Shown here piece after piece: positions 55,612 to 63,356 of a stretch of DNA of 64,000 bases. Source of the DNA: UBA4736 sp002404015 (GTDB taxonomy: Bacteria > Chloroflexota > Dormibacteria > Dormibacterales > Dormibacteraceae); the NCBI GenBank assembly GCA_036747295.1, contig DAIOCN010000009.1, positions 1-64,000 on the forward strand, written 5' to 3'. The position numbers were made by a program, and so were the translations under genes. The notes under the pieces were generated by a model. It had not been told where the DNA came from and ran no database searches. It saw only the letters and a list, made by a program, of their open reading frames with translations. Every line of letters starts with the position of its first letter. The first letter of the stretch is position 1.

Positions 55612-56393
55612 GCGAGCGACCCGAGCGACCCGAGCGACCCGAGCGACCCGAGCGACCCGAGCGCACCGACGCCGAGCTGGTGGCCGCCTACCGGGCGGGC
55701 GAGGTGGCCGCCTTCGAGGAGCTGCACAGCCGCTACGTAGGCTCGATCTATCGCCTGGTCCACCGCAAGCTGGGCGACCGGCTGCTGGCCGAGGACATCG
55801 CCCAGGAGACCTTCCTCAAGAGCTTGCGCACGCTGGACAAGGTGGACGAGTCCTTCAACTTCGGGGGCTGGGTGCACACGGTGGCCCGCAACCTGTGCTT
55901 CGACGAGCTGCGGCGCCGCCAGCGCGACCTGCGCGCGGACGAGGGCGAGGACGACGACCTCATGGTCCGCCTGCCCGCGCCCGCTCACCGTTTCGACCCC
56001 GTGATCCAGAGCGAGAACGCCGAGCTCCGGCGCCAGGTCTGGGGGACTGCCCAGAGGCTGCCCGAGAAGTACCGCATGGTGCTAACCCTCCGCGAGCTCC
56101 AGGGTCTCAGCTACCGCCAGATCGGCAAGGTCATGAAGCTCAGCGAGAGCGCCGTCGAGACCCTGCTGTATCGAGCCCGCCTCCGCTTCAAGGAGGAGTT
56201 CATCCAGAGCCAGGGGGGGACCACGATGGACTGCGCCGACGTGCTGCCGCTGCTGGCCCCGTACGTATCCGGCAAGCTGCGCCGCGAGCAGGCCGACGCG
56301 GTGCGCGAGCACCTCGCCACCTGCGTCAGCTGCTCCCGCAAATTGGGCGGTCCGGTCGGCCGCCGAAGAGCCACCGCAGGAGGCGACTCGTGA
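55608..56393 (+). CDS. ECF sigma factor fused to an anti-sigma zinc-finger domain
   Basis: 261 residues. Residues 3-20 are a (PER)n repeat. Sigma region 2 spans about 22-105 (FEELHSRYVGSIYRLVHRKLGDRLLAEDIAQETFLKSLR) and region 4 about 145-200 (LPEKYRMVLTLRELQGLSYRQIGKVMKLSESAVETLLYRARLRF). From about 207 follows a zf-HC2 anti-sigma motif: MDCADVLPLLAPYVSGKLRREQADAVREHLATCVSCSRKL, with His-x3-Cys-x2-Cys. These are normally separate proteins. An in-frame ATG (56226) with a G-rich stretch before it could also yield the zinc finger alone. GTG 55608 overlaps the glycerate kinase stop. Confidence 0.88.
   Translation: MSERPERPERPERPERPERTDAELVAAYRAGEVAAFEELHSRYVGSIYRLVHRKLGDRLLAEDIAQETFLKSLRTLDKVDESFNFGGWVHTVARNLCFDELRRRQRDLRADEGEDDDLMVRLPAPAHRFDPVIQSENAELRRQVWGTAQRLPEKYRMVLTLRELQGLSYRQIGKVMKLSESAVETLLYRARLRFKEEFIQSQGGTTMDCADVLPLLAPYVSGKLRREQADAVREHLATCVSCSRKLGGPVGRRRATAGGDS
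55612..55668 (+). repeat. 9-bp tandem repeat encoding (Pro-Glu-Arg)n
   Basis: About five and a half copies of CGAGCGACC at the 5' end of the sigma factor gene. The period is a multiple of three, so copy-number change alters the length of the N-terminus without breaking the frame. Confidence 0.9.
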
Positions 56394-56983
56394 GGCCGTT
56401 AGGATCAGTTGACGTGTCGAAAGTCACCGTGCGGTTCTTCGACGACGAGATGCTGGCCGGAGAGGCGCAGGACCTCGACTTCGACGAGCCGGACTTCTTG
56501 ATCCATGTGGACGACCTGGGTGGCCTCGAGAACAACGAGATGGCCTGGGTGCCCCTGTCCGCCGTCAAGTGGGTCGAGCTGACTCCGACCGAGGGCCACC
56601 AGCCCGAGACCCCGACCCGGAAGGTCGCGATCCGCTTCCTGGACGGCGAGGTGCTGCGCGGGCATGTGGACGGCCAGCTGGCCCGCCATCGCTACGGCAT
56701 CGTCCTCCACCTCCACCCCGAGCAGCCGAACGGGCATTCTCCGCTGCGCCTGCTCGGCATCCCTTTCACGGCCGTGAAGGCGCTGTTCTACCTGCGCGAG
56801 TTCGACGGCCGCCAGGCGGACGAGCAAGGCGCCCCGGCCGACTCGTTCCTGGCCCGCACCACGATGGCCCCGCTCCTCGACGTCCTCGAGGAGATGGAGA
56901 TGCTGGACCGGCTGCACCGGAACGGCGTCCTGTCCGACCAGGAGTTCCAGAGCAAGCGAACCCAGGTCCTCGAGCGCATGTAG
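56390..56983 (+). CDS. DUF6982-like protein with SHOCT-like C-terminus
   Basis: 197 residues. Two similar beta-rich units: KVTVRFFDDEMLAGEAQDLDFDEPDFLIHV (about 11-75) and KVAIRFLDGEVLRGHVDGQLARHRYGIVLHL (about 78-145), each followed by a VPLSAVKWVEL/IPFTAVKALFYL segment. The last 40 residues (LLDVLEEMEMLDRLHRNGVLSDQEFQSKRTQVLERM) form a SHOCT-like oligomerisation helix pair. Function unknown. GTG 56390 follows GGAGG and overlaps the sigma factor stop; GTG 56414 is an alternative. Confidence 0.75.
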   Translation: MRPLGSVDVSKVTVRFFDDEMLAGEAQDLDFDEPDFLIHVDDLGGLENNEMAWVPLSAVKWVELTPTEGHQPETPTRKVAIRFLDGEVLRGHVDGQLARHRYGIVLHLHPEQPNGHSPLRLLGIPFTAVKALFYLREFDGRQADEQGAPADSFLARTTMAPLLDVLEEMEMLDRLHRNGVLSDQEFQSKRTQVLERM

Positions 56984-56987
56984 TCTC

Positions 56988-57004
56988 GGCGTGAATGTCA
57001 CGCC
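56988..57004 (+). terminator. Short hairpin after the DUF6982 gene
   Basis: GGCGTGA-ATG-TCACGCC is a perfect 7-bp stem starting 4 bases after the stop codon. There is no T-run, so an intrinsic terminator is only possible, not shown. Confidence 0.3.
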
Positions 57005-57044
57005 GCCTCCCGCTCGGTCGTCCGTAACAAGCGGAACCTGGCCA

Positions 57045-57076
57045 GTTCACGGCTGAACGTCTAGGGTTTATCGCTG
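57045..57076 (+). promoter_or_regulatory. Leaderless promoter of oppD with a small palindrome
   Basis: TAGGGT (57062-57067) lies 9 bases before ATG 57077 and is the likely -10. GTTCA-CGGC-TGAAC (57045-57058) is an inverted repeat in the spacer between -35 and -10 positions, where a repressor could bind. Inference from position only. Confidence 0.4.
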
Positions 57077-58090
57077 ATGGCTGACGTGGACCTGCTGCGG
57101 GTCGAGAGCCTCCGAACCTACTTCCACACCCAGGCCGGAGTGCTGCGCGCGGTGGACGGCGTCGACCTCACCATCAAGCAGGGCCGCACGCTCGGGGTGG
57201 TCGGCGAGTCCGGCTGCGGCAAGAGCGTGACAGCGCTCTCGATCATGCGCCTCGTCGACCCGCCAGGCCGGATCGAGGAGGGCAGCCGCATCATCTTCAA
57301 CGACGCCGACCTGGTCACCGCCACCGAGGACGACCTGCAGGCGATCCGGGGCAACGAGATCTCGATGATCTTCCAAGAGCCGATGACGTCGCTGAACCCC
57401 GTTTACACGGTGGGTGACCAGATCGCCGAGGCGGTGCGGCTGCACGAGCGGCTCTCCGCCAGCGCCGCCCTGGAGCGCTCCGTCGAGATGCTGCGGCTGG
57501 TCGGCATCCCGTCGCCTGACCGCCGCCTCCACGACTACCCGCACCAGATGTCGGGGGGCATGCGCCAACGCGTCATGATCGCGATGGCGCTGGCCTGCAA
57601 CCCCAAGCTGCTGATCGCCGACGAGCCGACCACGGCCCTCGACGTGACCATCCAGGCCCAGATCCTCGAGCTGATGCGGGAGCTGCGCGACCGTCTCGGG
57701 ATGTCGATCCTGCTCATCACCCACGATCTCGGCGTGGTCGCCGAGATGGCCGACGACGTCGCCGTAATGTACGCCGGCCGGGTCGTCGAACGGGGGCCTG
57801 TGGAGGCCATCTTCAGGAGCCCCCAGCACCCGTACACCGAGGCCCTGCTGCACTCGATCCCGGTGCTCGGGATGACGCAGGCCGAGCCGCTCAAGGTTAT
57901 CCAGGGCATGGTGCCCAGCGCCCTCCACTGGCCCAACGGCTGCCGGTTCGCGCCGCGCTGCGAGTACGCCTTCGACAGGTGCCGCCAGGACGATCCCCCG
58001 CTGCTCGACGCCGGCGCCCAGGAATCGGCCTGCTGGCTCTGCGAGGACGGGCCGCGCGAGGGGGCCGGCGTGGCGGCTCGGCTCCAATGA
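57077..58090 (+). CDS. oppD: Oligopeptide ABC transporter ATPase OppD-like
   Basis: 337 residues. Walker A GESGCGKSVTALSIMRL, signature QMSGGMRQRVMIAMALACNP, Walker B LLIADEPTTALDVTIQAQIL and the C-terminal oligopeptide-specific region CRFAPRCEYAFDRCRQDDPPLLD whose cysteines may hold an Fe-S cluster. Energises peptide or nickel import. No permease genes are adjacent in the window. The stop overlaps oppF as ATGA. Confidence 0.93.
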   Translation: MADVDLLRVESLRTYFHTQAGVLRAVDGVDLTIKQGRTLGVVGESGCGKSVTALSIMRLVDPPGRIEEGSRIIFNDADLVTATEDDLQAIRGNEISMIFQEPMTSLNPVYTVGDQIAEAVRLHERLSASAALERSVEMLRLVGIPSPDRRLHDYPHQMSGGMRQRVMIAMALACNPKLLIADEPTTALDVTIQAQILELMRELRDRLGMSILLITHDLGVVAEMADDVAVMYAGRVVERGPVEAIFRSPQHPYTEALLHSIPVLGMTQAEPLKVIQGMVPSALHWPNGCRFAPRCEYAFDRCRQDDPPLLDAGAQESACWLCEDGPREGAGVAARLQ

Positions 58091-59073
58091 GCGAGGCGCT
58101 GCTCCAGGCGCGCGGGGTCAAGAAGTACTTCCCGGTCCGCCGGGGCGTGCTGCAGCGGGTGGTCGGCCAGGTCCAGGCGGTGGACGGTGTGGACCTGGAC
58201 GTCATGCCGGGGGAGACGGTGGGGCTGGTCGGGGAGTCGGGCTGCGGCAAGTCGACCCTGGGTCGCACGCTGCTCCGGCTGATCGAGCCCACGGAGGGCG
58301 AGATCCGCTTCGAAGGCCGCGACGTGCGCCGCCTTCACGGCGCGGGCATGAAGGCCATGCGCCGCGATATGCAGATCATCTTCCAGGACCCGGTCGGGTC
58401 CCTGAACCCGCGGATGACCGTTCGCGAGATCGTCTCCGAGGGCCTGGCGATCCACGGGGTGGCCCGGGGCAAGCAGCGGGAGACGCGCGTCCGCGAGATC
58501 CTGGAGCGCGTCGGCCTACGCCCGGAGGCGGCCGGTCGCTACCCACACGAGTTCTCAGGCGGCCAGCGGCAGCGCATCGGGATCGCCCGCGCCCTGGTCC
58601 TCCAGCCCAAGTTCGTGGTCGCCGATGAACCCGTGTCCGCACTGGACGTCTCGATCCAGTCGCAGGTCCTGAACCTGCTGGTCGAGCTCAAGCGAGAGTT
58701 CAACCTGACTTACCTGTTCGTGGCCCACAACCTGGCCGTGGTCGGCTATATCTCAGACCGCATCGCGGTCATGTACCTGGGCAAGGTGGTGGAGCTCGCG
58801 CCGGCGGCCGACCTCTACAAGAGGCCGCTCCACCCCTACACCATGGCCCTGCTGTCGGCCATCCCCGAGCCGGCGCCGGGCCGCAAGCGGCAGCGCATCG
58901 TGCTGACCGGTGACGTGCCGAGCCCGATCAACCCGCCCTCGGGCTGCCGGTTCCGTACGCGCTGCCCCCTGGCCCAGGCCATCTGCGCCGAACAGGAGCC
59001 GCCGCTGGAGATGAAGCCGGAAGGCCACCTGGCAGCCTGCCACTTCGCTGGAACCCCGATCCCACCCACGTAA
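58087..59073 (+). CDS. oppF: Oligopeptide ABC transporter ATPase OppF-like
   Basis: 328 residues. KKYFPVRRGVLQRVVGQVQAVDGVDLDV, Walker A GESGCGKSTLGRTLLRL, FQDPVGSLNPRMTVREIVSEG, signature FSGGQRQRIGIARALVL, and the C-terminal SPINPPSGCRFRTRCPLAQAICAEQEPPL. Forms a heterodimer with OppD. A dipeptide-binding lipoprotein gene lies 2.3 kb downstream on the other strand and may supply the same transporter. Confidence 0.93.
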   Translation: MSEALLQARGVKKYFPVRRGVLQRVVGQVQAVDGVDLDVMPGETVGLVGESGCGKSTLGRTLLRLIEPTEGEIRFEGRDVRRLHGAGMKAMRRDMQIIFQDPVGSLNPRMTVREIVSEGLAIHGVARGKQRETRVREILERVGLRPEAAGRYPHEFSGGQRQRIGIARALVLQPKFVVADEPVSALDVSIQSQVLNLLVELKREFNLTYLFVAHNLAVVGYISDRIAVMYLGKVVELAPAADLYKRPLHPYTMALLSAIPEPAPGRKRQRIVLTGDVPSPINPPSGCRFRTRCPLAQAICAEQEPPLEMKPEGHLAACHFAGTPIPPT

Positions 59074-59083
59074 AAAATCAAGA

Positions 59084-59268
59084 CGTGGCGGGAAAGCCTG
59101 GCTCCGCCAGGCTGTCTGGGTCCCGAATACAAAACGCGCACCAGTGCCGTAAGTCCTCCAAAAGGGAGGAAGGGTACTGGGGAGGAACCGCGAGGTTCTT
59201 CCCCAGGCTGCTAAGTCCTCCAAAGGGAGGAAGGGCACTGGGGAGGAACCGCGAGGTTCTTCCCCAGA
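59084..59268 (+). repeat. Compound three-hairpin repeat, copy G, with internal duplication
   Basis: Plus-oriented, GCCTGGC subtype: hairpin 1 GCCTGGCTCCGCCAGGC (59097-59113) and spacer TCTGGGTCCCGAATACAAAAC as in copy E. The hairpin 2 plus hairpin 3 module is then present twice in tandem with a 62-base period (starting TAAGTCCTCC at 59150 and 59212). Hairpin 3 reads GGGGAGGAACC-GCGA-GGTTCTTCCCC. It lies between the convergent oppF and histidine kinase genes and ends 4 bases from the kinase stop. Confidence 0.92.
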
Positions 59269-59271
59269 CTT

Positions 59272-61256
59272 CTAGGCCGCCGGCACAGTCACCGCCGGCG
59301 CCAAGCCGGGAAGGCTGAGCGTGAAGGTGCTGCCGAGGCCCTCGCGGGACTGGACCGCGATCCCGCCGCCCATCAGCTCGGCCAGGCGGCGCGAGAGCGC
59401 CAGGCCGAGGCCGGTGCCCTCCTGGTTCCGCGAGCGGCCTGAGGCCACCTGCGTGAACCGTTCGAAGATGCGCGCCAGCTCGGAGCGCGGGATGCCGATC
59501 CCGTTGTCCGTGACCGAGACCCGGATCACGCCCCGCTCCAGCCGGGCCGAGACGCTCACGCGGCCGCCTTCGGGGGTGAACTTGACCGCGTTCGAAAGCA
59601 GGTTCAGGACGATCTGGCGCAGGCGCCTGCTGTCCGCCACGACGAGTCCATCCCCGCAGCGGACCAGCCTGAGCTCGATCGCCTTCGCCGTGGCCTGCGG
59701 CTGAAGCCGGCCGATGCAGTCCTCCAGCGCGGGCCGCAGGGGCAGGTTCTCGGGGTCCAGCTCGAGCTGGCCGGCCTCGACCTTGGACAGGTCGAGCACG
59801 TCGTTGATGAGCGTCAGCAGGTGCTCTCCGCTGGTGTTTATGTGATCGACGTAGCGGGCCTGGCGCTCATTCAGCTCGCCGAAGTCCGGGCGGTTCAGGA
59901 GCTGCGAGAAGCCCAGGATCGAGTTCAGGGGCGTGCGCAGCTCGTGGCTCATCGTGGCCAGAAACTCGCTCTTGTGACGGCTCGCCTGCTCGAGCTCGGC
60001 GTTCGCCTCGCGCAGCGCCGCGAAGAGGCGGCTCACATTGATGGCGGCCGCCAATGACGGCACCATGCTCTCCGCGCTCTGGATATCGTCTGCCGTGAAC
60101 GCGGGGTCCTCGGCGGGACGCACCATCGCCACTGCACCCACCACGTCACCGCCGCTGACCATCGGTACGGCCAGGACGGGCCCCAGGCCGCGTCCTTCGC
60201 AAAGCGCGTGATGGGGCTGTCCCACGTCCCGCTGCTGCGCACGTCGCCAGTGACGGCCTGTCGCGTGCGGAGGGCCTCGCTGGCCAGGGATTGGTCGGCC
60301 AGCAGAGTGTCGGCCGGGACCGGATCGCGCAGGCCGACGCCGGCGAGGTAGACCCAGACCTGGCCCAGGCTGCGCCCATCCTGGAGACAGAACGACACCA
60401 GGTCCGCCCCCATCAGCTCGGTCAGCTTCGTGGCGCTGCTCTCGAGCACCTGGGGCAGGTTGATCTCGCCGCTCACCTCGACCATCGCCTCCGAAAGGGC
60501 CAGCCGGCCTCGGATCGAACGGTCCCAGGCGGCCAGCGAGCGCGCGAGGCTACCCACCTCGTCGTTGCGCCCCAGCTCGGGGATCTGGACCCGCTCGCCC
60601 GCAGCGAGCGCGCTGGCGATCTCGTTCAGGCGGCCGATGGGCCGCAAAGTCCCGTAGAGGAGCAGGCGTCCGAGCACGAAGAGCCCGATGACGGCCGCGA
60701 TCGCGTCGCCTCCCAGTATCGCCAGCAGGTAGACCTGGGCCCGGGATTGCTGGCGCCCCTCGTTGGAGCGCTGCACCGCCACGCTGTCGCGGAAGCTGGA
60801 CTGCTGCACGCGGACCCTGTCGAACAGGGTCGCCATCGTCGTCGGCAGCTGGATCGGGCCTGACGGCGCCAGCTGGATGTTCTCCGACTGGCCGTCGGCC
60901 CACGCCTGCCAGTTGTCGGACGCCTGGAGGAGGGAATCTACAGGGGGTCGCGCCCAGGAATCGATGGCCGCGGCCCGCCGCATCCGCTGCTCGATCGCCG
61001 CGGCCTTCTGGCGGGCGTTGAAGTAAGGCGACAGGAACTTGTCCGAGCGGGTCTGGTCGTAGGCCGCAAGTGCGATCTCCTGGTCGGCGAGGGCGGCCTG
61101 CAGGGCCTCGGAGTCGGCCAGGAGGCCCGCCGTCCGCGCCGCTCCATCGGCCCAGGAGCGCTGAACCGATACGTCGCCCAGAACCAGGCCGACACCGACC
61201 AGCACGAGCGCGATCAGGCCTGCGACCGCCCGAATGGCGCGCGCGTGCAAAGACAT
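59272..61256 (-). pseudogene. Sensor histidine kinase with a one-base frameshift
   Basis: Two overlapping frames together give one hybrid kinase. Frame 1 from ATG 61256: transmembrane helix (AVAGLIALVLVGVGLVLG), extracytoplasmic helices, second transmembrane helix (VYLLAILGGDAIAAVIGLFVLG), HAMP (RPIGRLNEIASALAAGERVQIP), then a GAF domain up to DSPITRFAKDA. Frame 2 continues the GAF (LGPVLAVPMVSGGDVVGAVAMV), then the HisKA box SEFLATMSHELRTPLNSILGF and ATPase motifs VLNLLSNAVKFTPEGG, VTDNGIGIP and GTGLGLALSRRL. One extra G in the GCGGCC near 60188-60192 would restore a single frame of about 660 residues. Either a recent inactivation or an assembly indel. No response regulator is adjacent. Confidence 0.75.
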
Positions 61257-61330
61257 GGCCTCCAATTCAAACGGCCCGCACAGGCACGCCGCGTCCGGCG
61301 CGGGGTCGACCCGTGATCAGCCCGGCGTCA

Positions 61331-63139
61331 TCAGGGGCGCAGCCACCAGTCGGCGGCGTTCCAGACGTCCATCTGGACGCCCGGGTTGGGCGCGAAGTTG
61401 GCGACCCGGTCGGCGGCCTGGCGGACGTCCGGCCACTCGAACAGCGGAATCGTGCAGTGGTAGTCGAACCACGCCTTCTGGGCGGCCAGGTAGGCCGTCC
61501 GGCGCTCGTCGGCCTGCAGCGTGCTCTCCCCGGCGGTGAACTGGGCGTCGAGGCGGGGATCCTTGCAGCGGTTCCAGTTCTGGCCGAGCGGGCTGGCGTC
61601 CGTCGGCACCTGGCTGGACAGCCCGACGGCGGCCCAGCTGCCGGGGTCCGGCTGCCAGGTGTTCGAGAACAGGGTCATGTCGAATGCGCCGGCCGCGTTG
61701 GTGCCGCCGTCCCGGTAGCTGGCGAAGAACACGGCCCGCTTCCGGCAGTCGGTCTTGACCTGGGCGCCCAGCTCGGCCCACTGCTGGCGGAGCTGGTCCA
61801 GCTCCTTGGCCGTGATCGCGTTCCCGCAGACCCCGAGCAGCGTGAACGCCAGGCGCTTGCCTGCCTTCGAGCGGACGCCGTCCTGCCCCAGCGCCCAGCC
61901 GTCGTCATCGAGCAGCTTCCTGGCGCCCGCCAGGTCGCGTCCCGGCCCCGGCAGTGAGGGATCGTCCAGGTTGCGCAGGGCGCGCGGGTACAGGGCCCTG
62001 GTGGCCTGGCCGGATCCGCCCAGCGCCTGCTGGACCAGGGCCTGGCGGTCGACGGCGAGGTCGAGAGCCCGCAGCAAGGCCGAGTCGTCGCCGCCCTCCA
62101 CCACCCAGGGCGGTGGTTTGCCGGTTTCGGTGTTCGTGGCGTGGTTGGGGTTCAAGAACTCGTCGCGAAGCCCGGTCGTCACGACGGTCCGAGAGCCGTT
62201 CAACCCCTGCAGGCCCGACATGTCCTCGGTCGTGAGATGAAAGCCGAGGTCGGTCTCGCCCGCCTTGAGCCCGGCCACCATGGCGTCCTTGGCCGGGTAG
62301 ATCTTGTAGACCACCTTGTCGAGGTAGGGGGCGTGGTCGAAGTAGGCCTGCCCGCCCGAGTAGGCGTTGGCCACCGAGCGCCCGTCGGCGTAGTGCGGAT
62401 TGGGAGTCAGCGTGATGCGGTCGTCGAGCACGGACTCGGTGACCTGGTAGGGACCCGACACCACGTCCGGCTTCACGAAGTAGGGGTCGGTGGCCCAGTC
62501 CCGGTGGTTCAGCTTGGACAGCCGGTGGGCCGGCATCAGCCAGCTCACGGTCCCCATCTGGAGATATGGCGCGTAGACGCCGCTGGCGATGTCGGTCGGC
62601 GCCCCGCAGTGGCCGCGGGGCTGCGGCGCGAAGTTCCAGATCAGCTCGCTCTCGGACTTCTTGTCCATGGAGGCCACGTGGTCGAAGCCGGCCGTGCTCG
62701 CCGCCTGGGTGTCGGGGTCGCAGATCGCCTGCCAGGTGAAGATCACGTCGTCGGCCGTGATCGGCTGGCCATCGCTCCAATGCAGTCCGAGGACCAGCTT
62801 CACGTCCACGCTCATGGTCATGCCGTCCGCGCCCAGCTTGACGTCCCCGTTTTCCACCGTCGGCACCTCGCGCACCAGGTCCGGATAGGGCTTCAGGGCG
62901 GAGTCGAGGCCCCAGAGCGGGGCATAGGCCAGGCCGCCCACGCGGAGGTCCGTCTCCGCCGTGGCGCTGATCATGTTCAGCGTGTCGGGGAACTCGTAGT
63001 CCGAGAAGACCAGGGTTCCGCCCCGGTGCGTCGGGCGCTCCGGGTGATAGGCCGAGGGGGGGAGGGCCGACGGCGGGGTCGAGGCGAAGGGCGTGCAGCT
63101 TGTTGCGGCCAGTAGGACCGCCAGCAGGATTCGTCGGAT
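61331..63139 (-). CDS. Peptide-binding lipoprotein (SBP family 5), probable ATC start
   Basis: About 602 residues. From ATC 63139 it begins with a short lipoprotein signal, RRILLAVLLAATSC, then a family 5 solute-binding protein: RGGTLVFSDYEFPDTLNMISATAE, LVLGLHWSDGQPITADDVIFTWQAI, SGPYQVTE, RALDLAVDRQALVQQAL and a C-terminal WFDYHCTIPLFEWPDV. The TTG-started reading from 63229 would place 44 residues before the lipobox Cys, unusually long. TATCGT lies 6 bases before the ATC, matching the leaderless pattern seen elsewhere, and a palindrome overlaps the -35 region. Probably feeds an Opp/Dpp transporter. Confidence 0.85.
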   Translation of the reverse strand: MRRILLAVLLAATSCTPFASTPPSALPPSAYHPERPTHRGGTLVFSDYEFPDTLNMISATAETDLRVGGLAYAPLWGLDSALKPYPDLVREVPTVENGDVKLGADGMTMSVDVKLVLGLHWSDGQPITADDVIFTWQAICDPDTQAASTAGFDHVASMDKKSESELIWNFAPQPRGHCGAPTDIASGVYAPYLQMGTVSWLMPAHRLSKLNHRDWATDPYFVKPDVVSGPYQVTESVLDDRITLTPNPHYADGRSVANAYSGGQAYFDHAPYLDKVVYKIYPAKDAMVAGLKAGETDLGFHLTTEDMSGLQGLNGSRTVVTTGLRDEFLNPNHATNTETGKPPPWVVEGGDDSALLRALDLAVDRQALVQQALGGSGQATRALYPRALRNLDDPSLPGPGRDLAGARKLLDDDGWALGQDGVRSKAGKRLAFTLLGVCGNAITAKELDQLRQQWAELGAQVKTDCRKRAVFFASYRDGGTNAAGAFDMTLFSNTWQPDPGSWAAVGLSSQVPTDASPLGQNWNRCKDPRLDAQFTAGESTLQADERRTAYLAAQKAWFDYHCTIPLFEWPDVRQAADRVANFAPNPGVQMDVWNAADWWLRP

Positions 63140-63161
63140 CGCACCACGATAAAGCGACGTG

Positions 63162-63183
63162 GGGGAAACAAGCTTGTTTCCCC
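63162..63183. promoter_or_regulatory. Perfect 22-bp palindrome upstream of the peptide-binding lipoprotein
   Basis: The site reads GGGGAAACAAG and then its exact reverse complement. It lies 11-32 bases above the putative -10 TATCGT (63151-63146, minus strand), thus over the -35. Likely a repressor operator for the lipoprotein gene; the regulator is unknown. Confidence 0.55.
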
Positions 63184-63262
63184 ACGGACCCCCTTCAGGT
63201 TCCTTACTGGCTGATCCGCGTGGAATCAACTCAATCGGGGCGGCGGAGCCGCCCCTTAGGGC
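63184..63262 (-). repeat. Compound repeat, degenerate copy H
   Basis: Minus-oriented remnant: GGAATCAACTCAATCGGGG then hairpin 1 GGCGGCGGAGCCGCC matches the spacer and hairpin 1 of copies A, C and D. Hairpins 2 and 3 are reduced to CCCCCTTCAGGTTCCTTAC. A separate perfect hairpin GCGGAGG-GT-CCTCCGC follows at 63292-63307. It lies between the divergent lipoprotein and pdxS genes. Confidence 0.6.
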
Positions 63263-63356
63263 GCGGCTTGGTTCTTACGAGTTGTGCTTGGGCGGAGGGT
63301 CCTCCGCAGGTGCGCGCAGGGTTCTCTCGATGACGAGGGGTAGAATTCGGAAGCTA

